Below are positions 1 through 11,391 of a stretch of 64,000 nucleotides of DNA, piece after piece. The DNA lies in NCBI GenBank assembly GCA_030272155.1, contig CP126202.1, positions 992,001-1,056,000 of the forward strand, read 5' to 3'. The position numbers were made by a program, and so were the translations under genes. The notes beneath the pieces are model-generated. The model was given only the letters and a program-made list of their open reading frames with translations, searched no databases and had not been told where the DNA came from. How positions within the stretch are numbered: position 1 is the stretch's first letter; each line of letters opens with the position of its first letter. Origin of the DNA: Tetradesmus obliquus. Lineage: Eukaryota; Chlorophyta; Chlorophyceae; Sphaeropleales; Scenedesmaceae.

Positions 1-1032
1 GCGCCCAGCAGGGGCAGCAGTGGTGCAATGCCAAGAGGTATGCAGCATGCCTCACCTGCTGTGGCAAACAAACACCGGCAACGCTGTGCCTATAAACATT
101 TGGCAATAATTGCAGAGAAAAGGGTCTGGCCGGCCCGGGGGAAGCAAGCAGACAATCGCATGGCACAAACACAAAGCACACAAAGCACACAGTATTAATC
201 AGCTGCACATGCAGCCTCACCAAAGTGTGGTGGCTCCACAATTCAACCATGCAAAAGCCTACCGCCCTCGCAGCAGCACATATAAAACCTCAAAGAAGTG
301 CTTACAAAGCAGCTGCACATGCAGCCTCGCCAAAGTGAGGTGGCTCCACAATTAGACCATGCAAAGGCGTCCCATCCCTGCCATCATTGTTGTGATCATC
401 AGCTGTTAGTTGATGCTGGGTCGAGGCGTACCACTCATTGGCACCACAGCATGAGGAAAGAACGCCGGTTTGGAAGAAATCCTCAACGCCGCAGCAGGAA
501 ACGCACCATCTGTAGTGTGCCACATGTGGATGTACATTTGTCAGCAGAACAGCAGTGGCTGCGTCAGTGATGCTGCTTTTTCACCGCTGCCAGGTACGCA
601 TATTGCACACAGGCGACTGCTGTGCATGCGGTCAAGCAGGCAGCAAACACTCAGCGTTTAAGCACACCTGATGTGCCAGACAGCGACAAAAGCCTCAAAA
701 TAACCACAACCGTGTGCAAATACAGATCTAGGCGCAATTGTTGGCAAGCTGCGCCATCACACTAATCAAACCTTTGGCCCAGCAAAAGATGCCCTCGTTT
801 CCTGCAAGCAAAGCGAATGGTGTGTTTCCTGCAAGCCAAGCGCATGTCTTTTAAGCCGTCAGCCCTTGTGCATAGCTCTGCTCAACCGCCAGCCAGCAGC
901 TAGCTGCAGGCAACAGCCCTCTGGTAGGTTGCAACAAGAAGAAATCCCCTGCAAACCAGCCCCAAGCAACGCCTGGTTCAGGATGAGCTCATCAAAAAGA
1001 TGAGCTGATCACAAGCTCATCAAAGCAGCACC
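1..1032. other. Intergenic / 3' flank of kinase gene, no gene recognised
   Basis: No convincing coding exon is visible; the open frames are short and lack family features. It contains a direct repeat of about 58 bp (201-258 and 311-368, about 90 % identical by eye) and short internal repeats around 787-845. The right end is the 3' flank of the minus-strand kinase gene, whose stop is at 1033-1035. Confidence 0.5.
201..368. repeat. Direct repeat, two 58-bp copies
   Basis: Copies at 201-258 and 311-368 both begin agctgcacatgcagcctc and differ at only a few positions. Spacing is 110 bp, similar to the 110-130 bp periods of the exon-edge repeats elsewhere in the window. Confidence 0.8.
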
Positions 1033-2285
1033 TCAGTTTAGCACCAGCTCTCCAAACAAGGCCCCCGCTTGCTGCTGCAGATCCTCCGCCTGCTGCAGCA
1101 GCCCCTGCAGCTGCTGCACAATCTGCCCAAATGTGGGGCGCTGCTGAGGCTCCTCCAGGCAGCAGGCCTCAGCTAGGTCTTTGTAAGGCTGGGGTACAGC
1201 AGCGCTAAAGCGCAGCCGGGCACCGCGGTTCATGACGTCATTCAGGATCTCAGCCATGAGGCGGCCCTTCCATGGCTGAGCTGCCATGATGGTCTCCCAC
1301 ACTGCAGTAGTGTGTGGCGGTGGCAGCAGCAGCAGCAGCGGCAAGTGCTAGCTGTTGGCAACAATGGTTGACAACATCTGTTCAAGATCTCAGCCATCAG
1401 GCGGCTCTTATAAGGCTGTGCAATCATGATCGTCATTCACACTGCACAACACATGGTGTAACACAATAGCAACTTCAGGGCAGACGAAAGTGAGGGTTCC
1501 CGGGTGCAAGCTGTAGACGTCACGTCAGAAGTTCTGGTAGCAGCTGTCCTCATCAACTGCACTTAGTCACGTACTTCAAAAAGGCTTTTGCTGAACCAGA
1601 TCCTGTGTGTGGCCACTCACTGATGACACCAAAGCTGAAGACGTCCGCCTGCTTGCTCAGCCTCCCACTTCGCATCAGCTCGGGTGCCTGGTGGCTGACT
1701 GTGCCCATGGCGGTGGTTGACAGATGGGTGAAGCCCTCATTTATCACCCTGAGGAATGCAAAACCATAACCACAGATCAAAGAGGTGTCAGGGGACATGT
1801 TGTAACAAGGCGGCTGATTGTACCCATGGCGGTGGATGAGAGGTTCGTGAAGCCCTCATTTATCACCCGGTGCAATTGGAAATAGCAGCAGCAGCACATG
1901 GGTCAGCTAGCATGTCGCGTAAAAACAAGCCGACTATGTGCATGGCGTGGTGAATGATTCAAGGGAGGATGCACAGGTTGATTGCTTTGCCATGTTTGAA
2001 GCTGCGGCAGCCACCAGACATGCACCAGCATCATCAGCTCAGTGCTTCATACAGCAAGAAACACCACCCTCAAGCCATCATATCCGTGTCCAGCACAGAT
2101 CACCTGCTCATGCCGTCACTGAACTTTGGCACCAGTATGGAAACAGCAATCAAAACACGTAATTGACAATGAATTGGAAACAGCATTGAAGTCAATCACC
2201 TGCTCATGCCGAAGTCAGTAATCTTTGGCACCAGCGTGACTGCTGGCTCAGCCGCAACAGCAGCAGGTGCAGCACCAGTGCCCCT

Positions 2286-2316
<31 letters not shown>

Positions 2317-3556
2317 CTGCCGCTCCTGCCCAGCACCCGCCCGTCAGCAGCCCACAGCGATCTGCTGTTGAGTGGCAAGCTCATGCTATGAGCAAGCTTG
2401 GAAGCCGGCAGCGCTGCTGCTGCTGCTGCTTCGGCGGCTTCAGCTGCTGCTGAGCGTGCTTGGATGGCTGCAGCAGCACCAGTAGGCAGCATGCAAGCAG
2501 TTATACTCAGGTAGCAGTAGTGACATAGTATGGTGGTAACATTGAAGCCCGTACAGCTGTCACTGGCAGGAGCTGTTTAGGGGCCCTTCCCAAAGAACAT
2601 ATACAGCTGGCTTTTACTCACAAGGTTGGTCTGCTGTTGCTGTGCACAAACATTGAAAAACACACTGAACTGGCTTGGCGGAATTTGCAATCATACCGGG
2701 CTGCAAACTCCAACCATGCTGATGTTGACCACAGACATTGTCGCGCAATTCCAACCACATCTGCCGGTCTCTCACCGTGCAGCATCACATTTGCCGCCTT
2801 GAGGTCACCATGCAGGATGCCCTGCTCGTGCAGGCAGCACATGCCCTGAGCCACCCCCAGCAGCACCTGCAGCATGATGCCCTGCAGCTCATGCAGAAGC
2901 AAGTGCAGCGTGCAGATGCAGAATCCCAAAGCTCAGGATGAATGTCAAAACAATGAAGTTTTGCAGTATACACATGCCTGCTGCTGTGCATAGACAATGG
3001 CTAAGTTGGACGCAGCAGCTGCTGGCTGGCATCAGAGGCAGCAGCCTGTGCTGCCAAATCTGCCCGGCGCTGCTAACGAAAGACAAGCATCCTTCAAACC
3101 GTGTGTGCACTGTGGGTGCCTTCACTTCCCTCTCCTGCTGCTGCTGCTGCTGCTGCTGCTTTTGCAGTGACGCTCACCATCTGCGGCACTCCTTGTACGA
3201 AGAAGACTCCAGTGTTACGCTCCAGCACAGCATCCTGCAGCGTGCCTGCAGCATGAGTAGCAGCAGAGCAGTGCATGATAGACCTGGTCAGCTGAGCCTA
3301 CTGCAGCACACCTGCTTGCTACAGTTACTTGCATCAGAAGCACTGTCAGTACACTACTAGCTGCCTTGCCTTTTTAGAAGCCCAGCTCTGCTGTATGTCT
3401 TGCGACAGCTGCCCCCATGGTTTGAACTGTGTTACATTTGTGTCATAACACCCTCACCTGCGTTCATGAACTCGCTGATGATCCACGTCTCCGTCACATT
3501 GGACTCGCCGCTGCTGCCGCCATACGCATCTTCGTACCCAGGATATGCATCCTGCA

Positions 3557-3588
<32 letters not shown>

Positions 3589-5621
3589 TATTAAGACAAA
3601 GACTTCAACGTCAGCATGCAGTGCACATGTTGCAACCCAGCAGATCGGCTGACGCAGAATGTGTTTTGCAAGCCGCAATGCTAGCAGGACATCTGCTTCC
3701 TAGGACCCAACACCTGGGCACAGCATCACATTATGGAGCAGAGTGACTATGGTCAAACCAACTTGTCAAACGAACTGGTCGAACCAGTTGGTCAAGCCAA
3801 TGGTCACACTTGTCAAACATTCTCACCTCTGTTCAGCCTCCCTGGTCTGCTGCTGCTGCGCTTCTCCAGGTCACACTGCAGCTACTTGCACCAGGAGCAC
3901 AACATACATTAACGCAATTATAATACTGTCAAAACCGTGGGTCAACACAGTCAAACAATACATAACGATACTCACCTCAGGCATGCCTCCCTGGTCTGCT
4001 GCTGCTGCGCTGCTCCAGGTGACATAGTGGTAGGCCCGCACCAGGTGGGGGTGCTGGAAGCGCATCATCATTGACACCTCGCTGGCAATCTGCTTGCAGG
4101 AAACACATGCGGCAAGACAATCCCGCCAAAACAGGGTTGTAACCGGCAGTTTTGGGTTAGCTGCACCCAGATGAATGTGATAGGCACTAGGAGGGGTGCT
4201 GGAAGCGCATCAACGTTGACATCTCGCCGGCAATCTGCTTGCAGGAAACAAATGCAGGAAACATGTGCAGCAAGGGGACGGTGAAATGTGGGAAATGCAT
4301 GGTAGTTGTATGATAGCTGTGCCCATATGAGCGTGATAGGCAACACGTGGGGGAGCGGGAAGCATTTCCATCATTGACACCTCTTGGTTCATCTGCTTGC
4401 AGGAAACACTGTTGAGAGGCTGCACATAAGCAGTGGCGGCTTGAGAAGACGCACCTCGTGACAGAGGTGCCGACTGACACAGATCACGCTGACAAAGCGT
4501 AGGAAGACCAGGTGTAACTGGCATCTAACATTGAAGATATCAGCACTTCTGCCCTGCAATGTCTTGATAAACATGCATCACATCATGCCTGCAGGAAACC
4601 TTTCTGCCAGGCTTGCTGCTACACAGCAGCAGCAGCCTGCTGCCGTACCTGCTCTGCGTTGTTACGCCTGTGAATGATCTGCTTTATTGCCACGTCCTGC
4701 CCTTCATAGGTGCCCCTGCAGCAGCGACAGCCGACACAACATTCCGCAGCCAGTCAGCAGACGACAAGCAGTCAAGTGTTTGACCTACTGTGGCGATGGG
4801 GCAAGGCAAGCAGCGTAAGGCTGTACTGTAGATGCTGCTCATGTTTATCCTTAGCAATCAACCAGCAAAGCTGACAACAAACAATGCTGAGAAGTGCACG
4901 CAGCATCTGCTGCAGTGAATTAGGTAACGCATGCAGACACCGCCTTCAGCCACTGCTATGGCAGCACGCAAAAGTCTGCCAAGCAATCAAGAACAGCGAT
5001 AAACCTCCGTTGACCGAACACACTGAAGAACTGTTTGTGGTGCTGGCCAGGTAGAGGGCGTGGGGCCCGGGGGCGCCGCCCCTGGCAACACACGCCTTCT
5101 CCAGCCTTAACTTACCCAGGAGCTGCAGAGCTGCCTGGGTAGTCACTCACTCACTCACGGTGCTGGTGACATAATGCCGCTGTTATTCAGTCAACCGCCG
5201 CACCTGTACACCCGCCCAAAGGAGCCTGCACCACACAGCCGACCCAAATGGATGCCTGCTGCCTGCTGCTGGCTCAAACTGCCAGCTATGATGCCAGGAG
5301 CACCCCTGCTGCTGTTTCCTGCAAACCCAGGTGCCCCCGGCTTATTCACACTCTGTACTCGCAGTAGCTTGGCTGCTGCTGCACCCAGCTGCACCTGCAC
5401 AGAGCTCGGGCACATCCCCATGTGTGACACTCGCTCCTGCACGTCCTGCTGCTGCTGCTGCTGCATGTGCTGCTGCAGCATTGTTACATTTGCAGATGCG
5501 GTGCGCCGCGGCACGCTCACAACCTTCTGACCGCCGCCTGCTGATGTCCAGAGGTTAGTCAGCTGACCCCTAGGAGCCATGCTGCTGCTGCTGCTGCTGC
5601 TTCCCGCAAGGCCACCCTGCA

Positions 5622-5691
<70 letters not shown>

Positions 5692-5740
5692 GAAGAAGCT
5701 GCTGCTGGTTCCTGCAAGGCCACCCTGCAACCCTTGCTGC

Positions 5741-5772
<32 letters not shown>

Positions 5773-6212
5773 GGTGAAGCTGCCTCCTGTAGTGTCTGGC
5801 TCTCCCTCATCGAGTGTCTCCAGATTGTGGCCAGGCGCGGCAGGCGGCAGGCGAACCCGAGGGCTACTCATTGCTGCAAACGGAACCACAGCCTGAGTAG
5901 CCCGCATGCTGCTGCAGCTGCTGCTGGTCCTGTGTGGACCTTGCTGCTGTGGCAGGGTCAATCCTCCTCCTCCTGCTGCTGCTGCTGCTGAAGCTGCGCC
6001 TAGTTCATCATGTGCCTTCTCTGATGCATCAGACTCGCCCCGTGCCAGCTGTGCAGCATCTATGCCGCTGCAGCTACGCATAGACGCTGCATCTATGCCG
6101 CTGCAGCTGCGCATAGACGCTGCATCTATGCCGCTGCTGGTGCGAGCTGACATGATCGAGTCAGCACCACTCCCCCGGCGGCTGAGCAGGGATCCCCCAG
6201 AGGACTGCAAAG

Positions 6213-6274
<62 letters not shown>

Positions 6275-6853
6275 ACGTTGCTGCGCTGGCTTTGCAGGAA
6301 ACTCATGTTGCTGACCTGGCTTGCCAGGGAGCTCACAGATTCGATGCCGCTGCTGGTGCGCCTGCCAAACAGAGCACCAGGCTTGCCAGGAGTGCAGGGA
6401 GGAGCAGCAGGCACAAAGCCACTCGCTGTGCGTGCAATTCTGCTGCTGTCTGCGCCTTCAAACCTGAAGTAATCCGTCACAATAAAGGACTGCCGCGGCC
6501 GCGGCAGCCGCCGCGCGGCTGGCCTGAACCCTGAGCTGCTGCCTGGCGACTGCCCTAAACCCTCGCCAAACCCTAGCCCTAAACCTGAGCGGGAGTTAGG
6601 GCTTAGCGGGTCCTGCAGGGTATAATTATATGCTCCGCTGCCGAGGCAGGTCCCTTCTGCATCATCTAGAAACTGCAGCAGAGCTGGTGGTGCCTCAGCA
6701 ACCATGCAACTGTATCGCCGCACTGCTCCTAGCTTGTTGAGGGATTGCGCATTCTCTGCATCGCCTGTGTCCACTGCAGCTGCCTCAACACCACCACACC
6801 AAGCTCCAGTGCCTGCTCTTGCAGCTGCTGCAGCTGGTGGTGCTGTGGCATGA

Positions 6854-6898
<45 letters not shown>

Positions 6899-6984
6899 GA
6901 GATCACCTGCTGCAGCCATGCAGGTACTGCAGGCTGCCCTGTTGCCGTCGCTGCTGCTGCTGCTGATTCCTGTTTGTGCACTGC

Positions 6985-7023
<39 letters not shown>

Positions 7024-7707
7024 GCCGGCTTCTGGTGCATCTTGAGGGAGGGCAGGCAGCTGCACCTCCCCCTGCCAGGACTGTACCTGACAGACTGACT
7101 CCAGCTGAGGCACACAGAAGCCAGCATCCTGCAGGAAACAAGAAATAACATAGTGAGTGTCATAATAACACACCTAATCATGGACACAGTCATCAAACAT
7201 GCTAGCCGTGTCATGAGGATACTTGGATTTGCCACATCATTGGCTGTAGTTGCCGGCTGCACCGCTGCTATGCAGAGACAGATGGGTTGGGTGTGTCTCC
7301 TAGCAACGCTACAATACACAGGTGCAACATCCTGCATGGTGCTGGACGATGCACAGGACGATGTTCCGGCACACATGTGCAAGAAAGCATGCCTGTAACA
7401 AAGCAGGAGCGTGTGCAATAACTGTGGTTGCTGATGCTGCACACCTGGCACACACTGTTCAAGATGTTGACTGCATGCGTGAAGTCCTGCAGTACAGCAG
7501 TGAAGCGGTGGCGGCGGCAGCAGACACATCGCTGATTCACGATTTGTGCGGTCGTGGACACAGGGAGCGGTAAAAGGGCTTGCAAACACGTGGCAGCAGC
7601 GATGCGGGTGTCTCCCGTAAAAAAAATAGTGTTATGCCGCAGGTACACGGACAGCTGCCCCCGCACCTGGTCCACCTCATCCTGCGCCAGCTCGAACCCC
7701 GCCGTGT

Positions 7708-7755
<48 letters not shown>

Positions 7756-9996
7756 CATGAGCTTCTTTGCTGGCTGCTTCTTTACAGACAGTAAGAAAAG
7801 AAACACAAGCCCTGCCACGCACCTGGTCCACCTCATGCTGTGCCAGCTCAAACACCGCGCAGTGGCTGCTGCTGCTGCCGGCTGTGTCGTACATGGTCAG
7901 CAGCAGCGTAGAGTGGATGCCTGCACGCTGCGCCTCCGCAACACGGTCGAACTCCACCTGCAGACGGTTTGACCACAGTTTAAATGTAGTTTGATAGCGT
8001 TCAGCATGTTAGCAGCAGCGTGGAGTGGATGCCTGCGCGCTGCGCCGCCGCAACACAGTTTAACTCCACCTGCGGGCGGTTTGACCACAATTCAAACGTC
8101 GTTTGTATGTGTTGAACATCTTAGCAGCAGCGTGGAGTGGATGCCTGCACGCTGCGCCTGCCCAACGCGGTCAAACTCCATCTGCACGACATGGAAATGG
8201 TCCAAGTGCAGTCAGCGCAGCCATGTCAGCTCAAAACATTGCGTGCATGCTGCGCCTCCGCCATCCGGTCAAACTCCGCCTGCACTAGATGCAGAAAAAG
8301 TTGAGGCTAATCATGAGTATGGACATCAGCATGCAGTAGGATCGTGTGTCTGCGTTGTAGAGGCGTTTTGACTCTGAGCGCACAACAAACTCAGCGGTGC
8401 TGCCAGGCAGAGCCAGTTCAAGGACACGTGCAGTGTAAAGCTCCTCACCTGCTGCTTGCTGCCTGCGCTGCTGGCGGCTGTGCTGCGTGGCAGTTCCGGC
8501 TGCAGGTCTGCGAATGCCCTGCCAATCACTTAACAGAAGTTTGCCTCATGCCCCATTTTGCTTACATACGTGCACATCCGTGGTCACAACATAACAGTTC
8601 AGGACCAAGCCCTCCAGCAAAAAACAAACATCAAAGACAGACGCACGAGGGATGTAGATACAAGCCAGTGTCCTCACCTGCTGCTTGGCGCCTGTGCTGG
8701 TTGTTGCACTGCTGCTTGGCAGCTCCGGCTGCAAGTCTGCAAACACCCTGCTGATGGGGCAGCAAGAGTCTTCCCCATTTGCGCTTGGCGTGTACTTCCC
8801 ACTCTCATACTTGTAGAGGGCCAGAGCATCAGAGCAGCCCATAATTGCAAAGGGGCTCCCCTGCAGCAGACACGGAAGTTGGAGGTGACAAATGAAGTCA
8901 GCAAAAGGTGTGCTTGCTGCTGTTCTACTTCTAGAAGGCCAGGGCAACAGCGCACCCCATGATGGCAAAGGGGCTCCCCTGCAGCAGACAAACATTTGAA
9001 GATGTAACAGGGATAATCAGAGATGGTGCACTTGCTGCTCTGCTACTTGTACAGTGCCAGAGCATCGGAGCAGCCCATAATGGCAAATTTGCCCTTTCAA
9101 AAGGGCTCCCCTGCAGCAGACAAAGAAGTTGAGAGCTGACAGCAGTCTGCAAGGGAGAGTGCCAGCCTTGCCGCTCTCATACTTGTAGAGGGCCAGAGCA
9201 TCTGAGCAGCCCATAATGGCAAAGGGGCTCCCCTGCAGTCAAAAGATAAAAAAAGGCAAGTGACAGAATCTTAAATAAGAGGTGCGGTTGCCACTCTCAT
9301 GCTTGTACAGTGCCAGAGCATCTGAGCAGCCCATGATGGCAAAGGGGCTCCCCTGCAGCAGACAAAGAATTTGACAGGTGATATAAGAAGTCAGGAGAAG
9401 GTGTGCTTGCTGCTTTCATACGTATAGAACGCTAGGGCAGCATAGCAGCGCATGATGGCAGATGGGCTGCCCTGCAGCAAACAAAATTAAGCATCACTGG
9501 AAACTGTCAGAGAGGGTGGACTCAACGCTCTCAGACTCATGCCAAGCCACACACACATCAGAAGCACGATAGGGAGCGCAGGGTGGCGCCGCTCGTGTCA
9601 GGCGTGAGTGGTGACCACGAAGAAAATGTGTTGCTGCAAAATGTATTGGATGTATTTTGTCACGATGCGTTGCAGGTGCGGTCACGACACATGCCGCAGC
9701 TAGCATATCTGAATGTCTGCATGTCTGTTGATGCTGCAGGGTGGTGCACCACACGTGTCACCACCGGCAAAGAAACGACAGCACGGCACCGGCGAACCAG
9801 ACCACCGCAAAAAGCCACGCTTTAGATGAGCGCACGCAAGCGATACGCCCCGCTTGTGCCCTAGGCGCAAGTGGACGGGTAGAGGGTGTGGAGCCCAGGG
9901 GCGCCGCCCCTGGCCACACACACCCTCTTAGCCTTAACTTACCTAGGAGCTGCAGAGCTGCCTGGGTAGTCACTCACTCACTCACTCGTGTCACCA

Positions 9997-10083
<87 letters not shown>

Positions 10084-10379
10084 GATGTCCATCGGCTCAT
10101 CCATTTGCTGTCCATGGTCTGATCTTAACAAAACGCCATAAACGTCTTTCGTAGTCTTTGCTGCGGCGATGAATGCTGAACAACGGAGTCGAAAGCACCT
10201 CAGCTGTGTCGAGCACTGCAAGTTTCGCTCACCTTGGTCGTCAGCACCTCCCCTTGGGGCATCCAAAGCTGAACCAAAGCTCCTTCTTTTGCGTGCTCGG
10301 CATACAGGAACGAGAAGCTATTCACCACAGCCCCCAGCCTTTCACGAACGCTGGAGTTCGAAATGCTTGTGTCCTCCAT
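1033..10379 (-). CDS. NLP-type GAF-like sensor fused to tyrosine-kinase-like (TKL) protein kinase
   Basis: Thirteen exons: 10233-10379, 8678-8860, 7823-7957, 7445-7486, 5204-7128, 4649-4715, 3976-4089, 3458-3551, 3178-3245, 2776-2881, 2200-2467, 1621-1748, 1033-1301. Spliced, they give 3,546 nt (1,181 aa) with all phases matching. Residues 11-170 resemble the GAF-like N-terminus of plant NIN-like proteins (motifs LVQLWMP, EVLTTKGSPF, SRVF, CAVFELA). Residues 170-790 are low-complexity Ser/Gln/Ala. The kinase domain follows: CGAGSFGRVYR glycine loop, VAIK Lys822, alpha-C Glu837, HGDLKAAN with Asp951, DFG Asp1045, an APE-type QAPEL, and a C-lobe ending RPTFGQI. The HGD style of catalytic loop is common in algal TKL kinases. 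About 75 extra Ala/Ser residues separate the catalytic loop from DFG. There is no RWP-RK or PB1 domain. Function is inferred to be signal-dependent Ser/Thr phosphorylation; the ligand is unknown. Confidence 0.85.
1378..2140 (-). repeat. Exon-edge copies, kinase exons 11-13
   Basis: Intronic copies of neighbouring exon edges. 1378-1447 copies the 5' edge of exon 13, 1812-1877 copies the 5' edge of exon 12, and 2097-2140 copies the 3' edge of exon 11. Each lies on the side of the exon whose edge it copies. Confidence 0.75.
3826..4405 (-). repeat. Exon-edge copies, kinase exon 7
   Basis: 3826-3900 copies the 3' edge of exon 7 downstream of the exon. 4186-4238 and 4345-4405 copy its 5' edge with the ctgcttgcag acceptor upstream of it. 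The true exon (3976-4089) is the only copy complete at both ends. Confidence 0.75.
5051..5158 (-). repeat. 108-bp dispersed intronic repeat, copy 1
   Basis: The same 108-bp sequence, with scattered mismatches, occurs at 9879-9986 in another intron of this kinase gene. On the gene strand both begin GTGAGTGAGTGAGTGACTAC and carry a GC-rich palindromic core (ggggcggcgcccc). The start resembles a splice donor, but each copy sits inside a longer intron. It could be a small mobile or introner-like element. Confidence 0.7.
7640..8530 (-). repeat. Exon-edge copies, kinase exons 2 and 3
   Basis: Three upstream copies of the exon 3 5' edge lie at 8008-8075, 8119-8190 and 8236-8290. One downstream copy of its 3' edge is at 7640-7716 (FELAQDEVDQ followed by a GTGCGG donor). 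One downstream copy of the exon 2 3' edge is at 8448-8530. Poly-CTG tracts lie between them. Confidence 0.8.
8928..9480 (-). repeat. Five tandem copies of the kinase exon 2 acceptor edge
   Basis: Roughly 120-bp periodic copies at about 8930-8985, 9040-9117, 9170-9236, 9292-9358 and 9412-9478 repeat the first ~20 codons of exon 2 (GSPFAIMGCSDALALYKYES in the true exon) plus the ctgcag acceptor. Copies have diverged, and some carry changes such as a 7-codon-scale insertion at 9090-9100. Confidence 0.85.
9879..9986 (-). repeat. 108-bp dispersed intronic repeat, copy 2
   Basis: Partner of 5051-5158, same orientation, here in kinase intron 1 just before a long CTG tract (about 28 units, 9998-10081). 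Confidence 0.7.
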
Positions 10380-11391
10380 GGAAAGCCCCCTTGAACGAAC
10401 AAACAGTTGTAGGTTTTGCGTTTTGATTTCGGAACACGTGGTACTGACGCTGATCGGCTGTGCAGCGGATACTTGGCTGGTACACCTAACGATCAGCTGA
10501 TGATCATCATGACGTGCTTCACCGCCAAACAAACACTGCAAAAACCGTCTAAAACGTCAATAACTTCTCAATGATTGGCCTCGGAAGCAGCATGCACACC
10601 AGCAGCCACCGCAGTTACACTTGTGTCACTCGTCAAACCCCAAATGAGTGTGATCTGCCCTCTTCGGCAAATCCCTGCAGAATCAATAGGACGTGATATC
10701 ATAAACGAATGTCCTATATCACATTGCAATATTCAAGCTGCATTGCATCACGTGCCCACGCTGGCTCGATGGTGTGACCTTGTGCGACCATCATGGCATG
10801 CCATCAAGGTGTGCCAACGTTTGGGCACCTGCTGAAGTCACTGATTCATCTTGCTACACTTTGACTGAAGCATTTTTTTTTAGTTTTTTAGTTGAATGCC
10901 AATTGAGCAATAGCCACCAGTGCATGCAGGCGGCAGGCACAGGAACCCGCGGTGCTGGTGGGCCTCATTCTGACTGCTGCTCAGCAGCAACTGTGCAGTT
11001 CTCTGTGAGGGTGACGAATTCCGTGGTTGCGCAATGGCCTTGTCGATGAAACGTAAAATAGGCAGGTTTCCTTTGTATGGAAGTGCAATTTTTGTGTGCG
11101 CATGCACCCGCATCTGCTAGCCACGCGGCTAGCCACAGCACTGTACATGTGCACAGCCTGACTACGACCTGCAGGCTGCAACATGGCTACGTTATCTTCA
11201 GACCCAGCACAACCCCGTGTTTAAATGAGGAGTGTAAATAGCAAACACCTGCGTGGCGATTTGCTGCAGCTACAAGCAACATGCGGGTGTGATCAGCCTG
11301 TCATGACAGTGAGGTGGTTCAGCTTGCATGTCGTGATAAGAGAAGCACGCATCCCCATTCTCGGAAAGCTTAAACTCGAAAAGAAAGTATC
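10380..11391. other. Intergenic between divergent kinase and repeat-protein genes
   Basis: This is the upstream region shared by the minus-strand kinase (start codon 10379-10377) and the plus-strand helical-repeat gene copy. No exon, tRNA or repeat with a partner in the window was recognised. A T-rich run lies at 10870-10890. Confidence 0.5.

Noticed and set aside
6536..6602. Interstitial telomere-like CCCTAAA motifs (also near 42890-43020 and 37690-37850)
   Set aside because: The motifs are irregular, and in the kinase and USP exons they encode Gly/Ser/Phe-rich protein in frame; there is no tandem TTTAGGG array.
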